From the NCBI GenBank assembly GCA_028023455.1, contig JAQFVV010006708.1, positions 248,001 to 312,000 of the forward strand: a stretch of DNA of 64,000 nt, written 5' to 3'. Within the stretch, counting starts at the first letter, position 1, and each line of letters begins with the position of its first letter. The position numbers were made by a program, and so were the translations under genes. This document shows positions 61,811 to 64,000 of the stretch, piece by piece. A model generated the notes under the pieces. That model was not told the origin of the DNA, did no database searches, and worked only from the letters and a program-made list of their open reading frames with translations. The DNA comes from Epiperipatus broadwayi (lineage: Eukaryota > Onychophora > Udeonychophora > Euonychophora > Peripatidae).

Positions 61811-62951
61811 CACCTGGGTCTCATTTTACGCGATAGATAGGATCCTCAGAAAACATGCACAAATGAAATTGCGCAAAAATAGATGTATCTTACATTGAAA
61901 AAGGGGGGATGCAGTCTGTGATTTTTCAAAATTCGCATAAAAGCAAAGCATCAATGTAAAATTACTTTAAAATTCGCACAAAAAAAAAATAAGGAAATAA
62001 AATATGACTAATAAAAAATTTCAGATTTGAAAAAAATTGATACAAGACAAACTTTTTTTAATTATAATATTTAATTTTATTCAAAATAATATATTTTTAT
62101 GCATAATTTACAGTACAGTAATTTACATTTTTTTATACATGTTTTAATTATTATTGCTAAAAAATCAGATTTTCACAAGAGGAAATACAACTAGCACCAA
62201 GTTCACTCTCATGTTGTGTTAATGGTTTTCTGTTGACAATGTAATTAGTAATTAATCTTTGAGATGATGATTTTATTAATTGTTTATGAACTTAGACTTA
62301 TGGTAATAAAAAGACATTTATTCACCACTACTGGGAAAATTTTAATTAAAACTAACAACTAAAAATTAAATTCTTATTTTTGTCTTTAATTTTTTAATTT
62401 TCAATTCCATTTAAAAATCAAATTTTGTTTTACATCACATTAATTTCAAGTCACCATAAGTAATTTGTAAATTGTTAATTACAATTAAAAATCAGATTTT
62501 AATTTTTAATTGTCAAATTTAATTGTGCCCACTGCTACTCACCTTTTAAAAATAAACTTGCGGACACTAAATGATTAATAATTGATTACGTTCTTTTTTA
62601 AAAAGCAAAAACAGAATGTGATTTAAAATACAAAATTAACATGCACAATGATTGAACAAATTTACATTATAATCTTGTAAAATTTAATGTGTGTATACAT
62701 AAAATGTGGAAATCATGATTTTAATTTCATTATTGCATAAAATCTTACTATTATAAAGCACTGAAAATATTGAAATTACTAGGATAAAAGTCGAATTCCA
62801 ATAATATGCTATTACTTTCAATATAACATAAGTGCGCAAAATTTATTATTTAAAGTAATAGCGCATTATCGGAGTTCAACTTCTGGTGAAACATGAATCG
62901 CATAACTTCAAAATCATGTTAAATAAGTCTGCATAAAAAGAGACCCAGGTG
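61811..62951. mobile_element. TIR element, ~1.14 kb, non-autonomous
   Basis: Ends CACCTGGGTCTC and GAGACCCAGGTG, flanked on both sides by TATA (TA or TATA target duplication). Internal sequence is AT-rich with GCGCAAA/GCGTAA-like subterminal motifs and no transposase. TA target suggests Tc1/mariner-like mobilisation, but the family is not identified. Confidence 0.8.
62788..62882. repeat. 95-bp palindromic element nested in the TIR element
   Basis: AAGTCGAATTCCAATAATA at the left pairs with an inverted copy ending GGAGTTCAACTT at the right, with about 30-nt arms. Possibly a small MITE or an internal hairpin of the host element. Confidence 0.65.
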
Positions 62952-62955
62952 TATA

Positions 62956-64000
62956 TCGTTTATGCATATGTATATGTGTGAAATTTTCTCTCTGGTTTCA
63001 AATGGAATTATTTAGAAAAATGTGATATTATTGTAACAAATTAAAATAGGGTGTATATGTAAAATATAATCATTTTTTAATAATTATTTTAAATCAATTG
63101 AAATATATTAATTGTATATTAGAAATCGTGTGTGTGCACACATATATGTAAATCAATGTAGCAATTTAAATTTTGAATAGTAATTATGTAAATTAATGTA
63201 ATAATTTGAATTTTGTATAGTAATTTTATAAGTCACAAATATGATAGTTTTGTTTATATTGTATATTATTCAAAATCAGACCTTAAGTATCATTTATTTT
63301 TTTATTAATAAACGTGTATTTAATTGTTAAAATTGTACTGCATCATCTCTTGGTCACATGAGTAATAGAGCTTATGTTCTCTGAGCTAGATTCATGTGCA
63401 GGATGAAGATATAAATGGGGGGTGTAGTTAGTGCTTTGGAGTATCCAGAGATGACCAATCATCATCCTGGTTGACACAAAAGAGGATATTTTTTAAAACC
63501 CTTGCACTATCTTTTATTTTACTTTAGTCTTATGAAAAATTTAAGTTTATAAGTGGCCACTAAAAATGGCTTGAGCATTGATGATGATCAGCATGTTTTT
63601 ATCTCCCAGCATTATACTTTTGATTTCTGATTATTGTATATTCTAATAGATGGGCACTAAGCTGGTGCATCCAAGTTGTGTTTAAATAATTGCCCAAGCT
63701 GGCAAAGGCTCAATAGTTAGCCTGGTCTAAAGAAGACCCATTTCCAATCCAGTCACAAGGTTGACTGTTGATTTATATTTTTTATTGTTCACGTTCAGTC
63801 ACAAGATTGACTGTTGATTTATTGTTCAAATTTTATTATATTTTATTGTGGATCATTCATGATAACAAGTGATTACTTTTTGATAATGCTGGTTGATATA
63901 TGGTTAATTATGCTCTTAGTAGCTGGCTGATCTCTCAGTGATCTCTCTCAGAGATTCTCTATTCTCATTTTATTATTAAATATCTTATTACCTATATATG
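62956..64000. other. Non-coding spacer to window end
   Basis: AT-rich; short near-duplications such as AATTATGTAAATTAATGTA (63181) and CACAAGATTGACTGTTGATTT (63798), with its relative at 63756. No gene seen. Confidence 0.5.

Overview
The window is about 64 kb of AT-rich, intron-rich-looking metazoan DNA with no convincing host protein-coding gene. Almost everything recognisable is retroelement, DNA-transposon relic, satellite or microsatellite. Penelope-like, non-LTR, LTR and hAT elements, long TAA and GATA/GACA microsatellites, and hammerhead-ribozyme satellites together suggest an invertebrate animal. A mollusc or other lophotrochozoan is a guess from repeat flavour, not a demonstrated identity.

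Layout. 1-461: 3' end of a Penelope-like element (GIY-YIG endonuclease). 661-8089: a divergent array of ~400-bp units with 19 type I hammerhead ribozymes (family 1). 8.1-10.6 kb: AT-rich spacer with a TA cruciform. 10.6-12.2 kb: a second hammerhead family (family 2, ~456-bp unit), followed by a 282-bp TAA array. 12.6-14.1 kb: decayed LTR-element gag. 15.9-24.2 kb: a minus-strand LINE (LINE A) between TTA arrays, split by a gag-less LTR element at 17512-22230 (4-bp target duplication). 24.5-28.8 kb: a plus-strand LINE (LINE B) whose ORF1 region carries a family 2 insertion with a 17-bp target duplication. 28.8-29.5 kb: a third inverted dimer of the same architecture (family 3, no ribozyme found). 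31286-48883: a gag-only LTR element (4-bp target duplication GTAG) whose 3' LTR holds a second gag-only element arranged LTR-internal-LTR-internal-LTR. 50.8-52.2 kb: two more family 2 loci with target duplications. 52.9-53.5 kb: an old LTR fragment and a fold-back element. 57.8-58.3 kb: a hAT MITE with an 8-bp duplication. 60.1-60.6 kb: GATA/GACA array. 61.8-63.0 kb: a TIR element.

The main discovery is a set of small retrozyme-like elements. Families 1 and 2 carry full type I hammerheads with all stems closing, very short palindromic stem III, and cleavage triplets AUA and GUC. Six loci (three families) share an architecture I have not seen described: two arms pointing outward from a centre, with outer ends staggered by about 40-50 nt relative to each other in the unit. 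Where target duplications can be read (13-17 bp), one pair brackets both arms, so the inverted dimer seems to form in a single integration. A Penelope-like element, the class proposed to mobilise metazoan retrozymes, lies 200 bp from the largest array.
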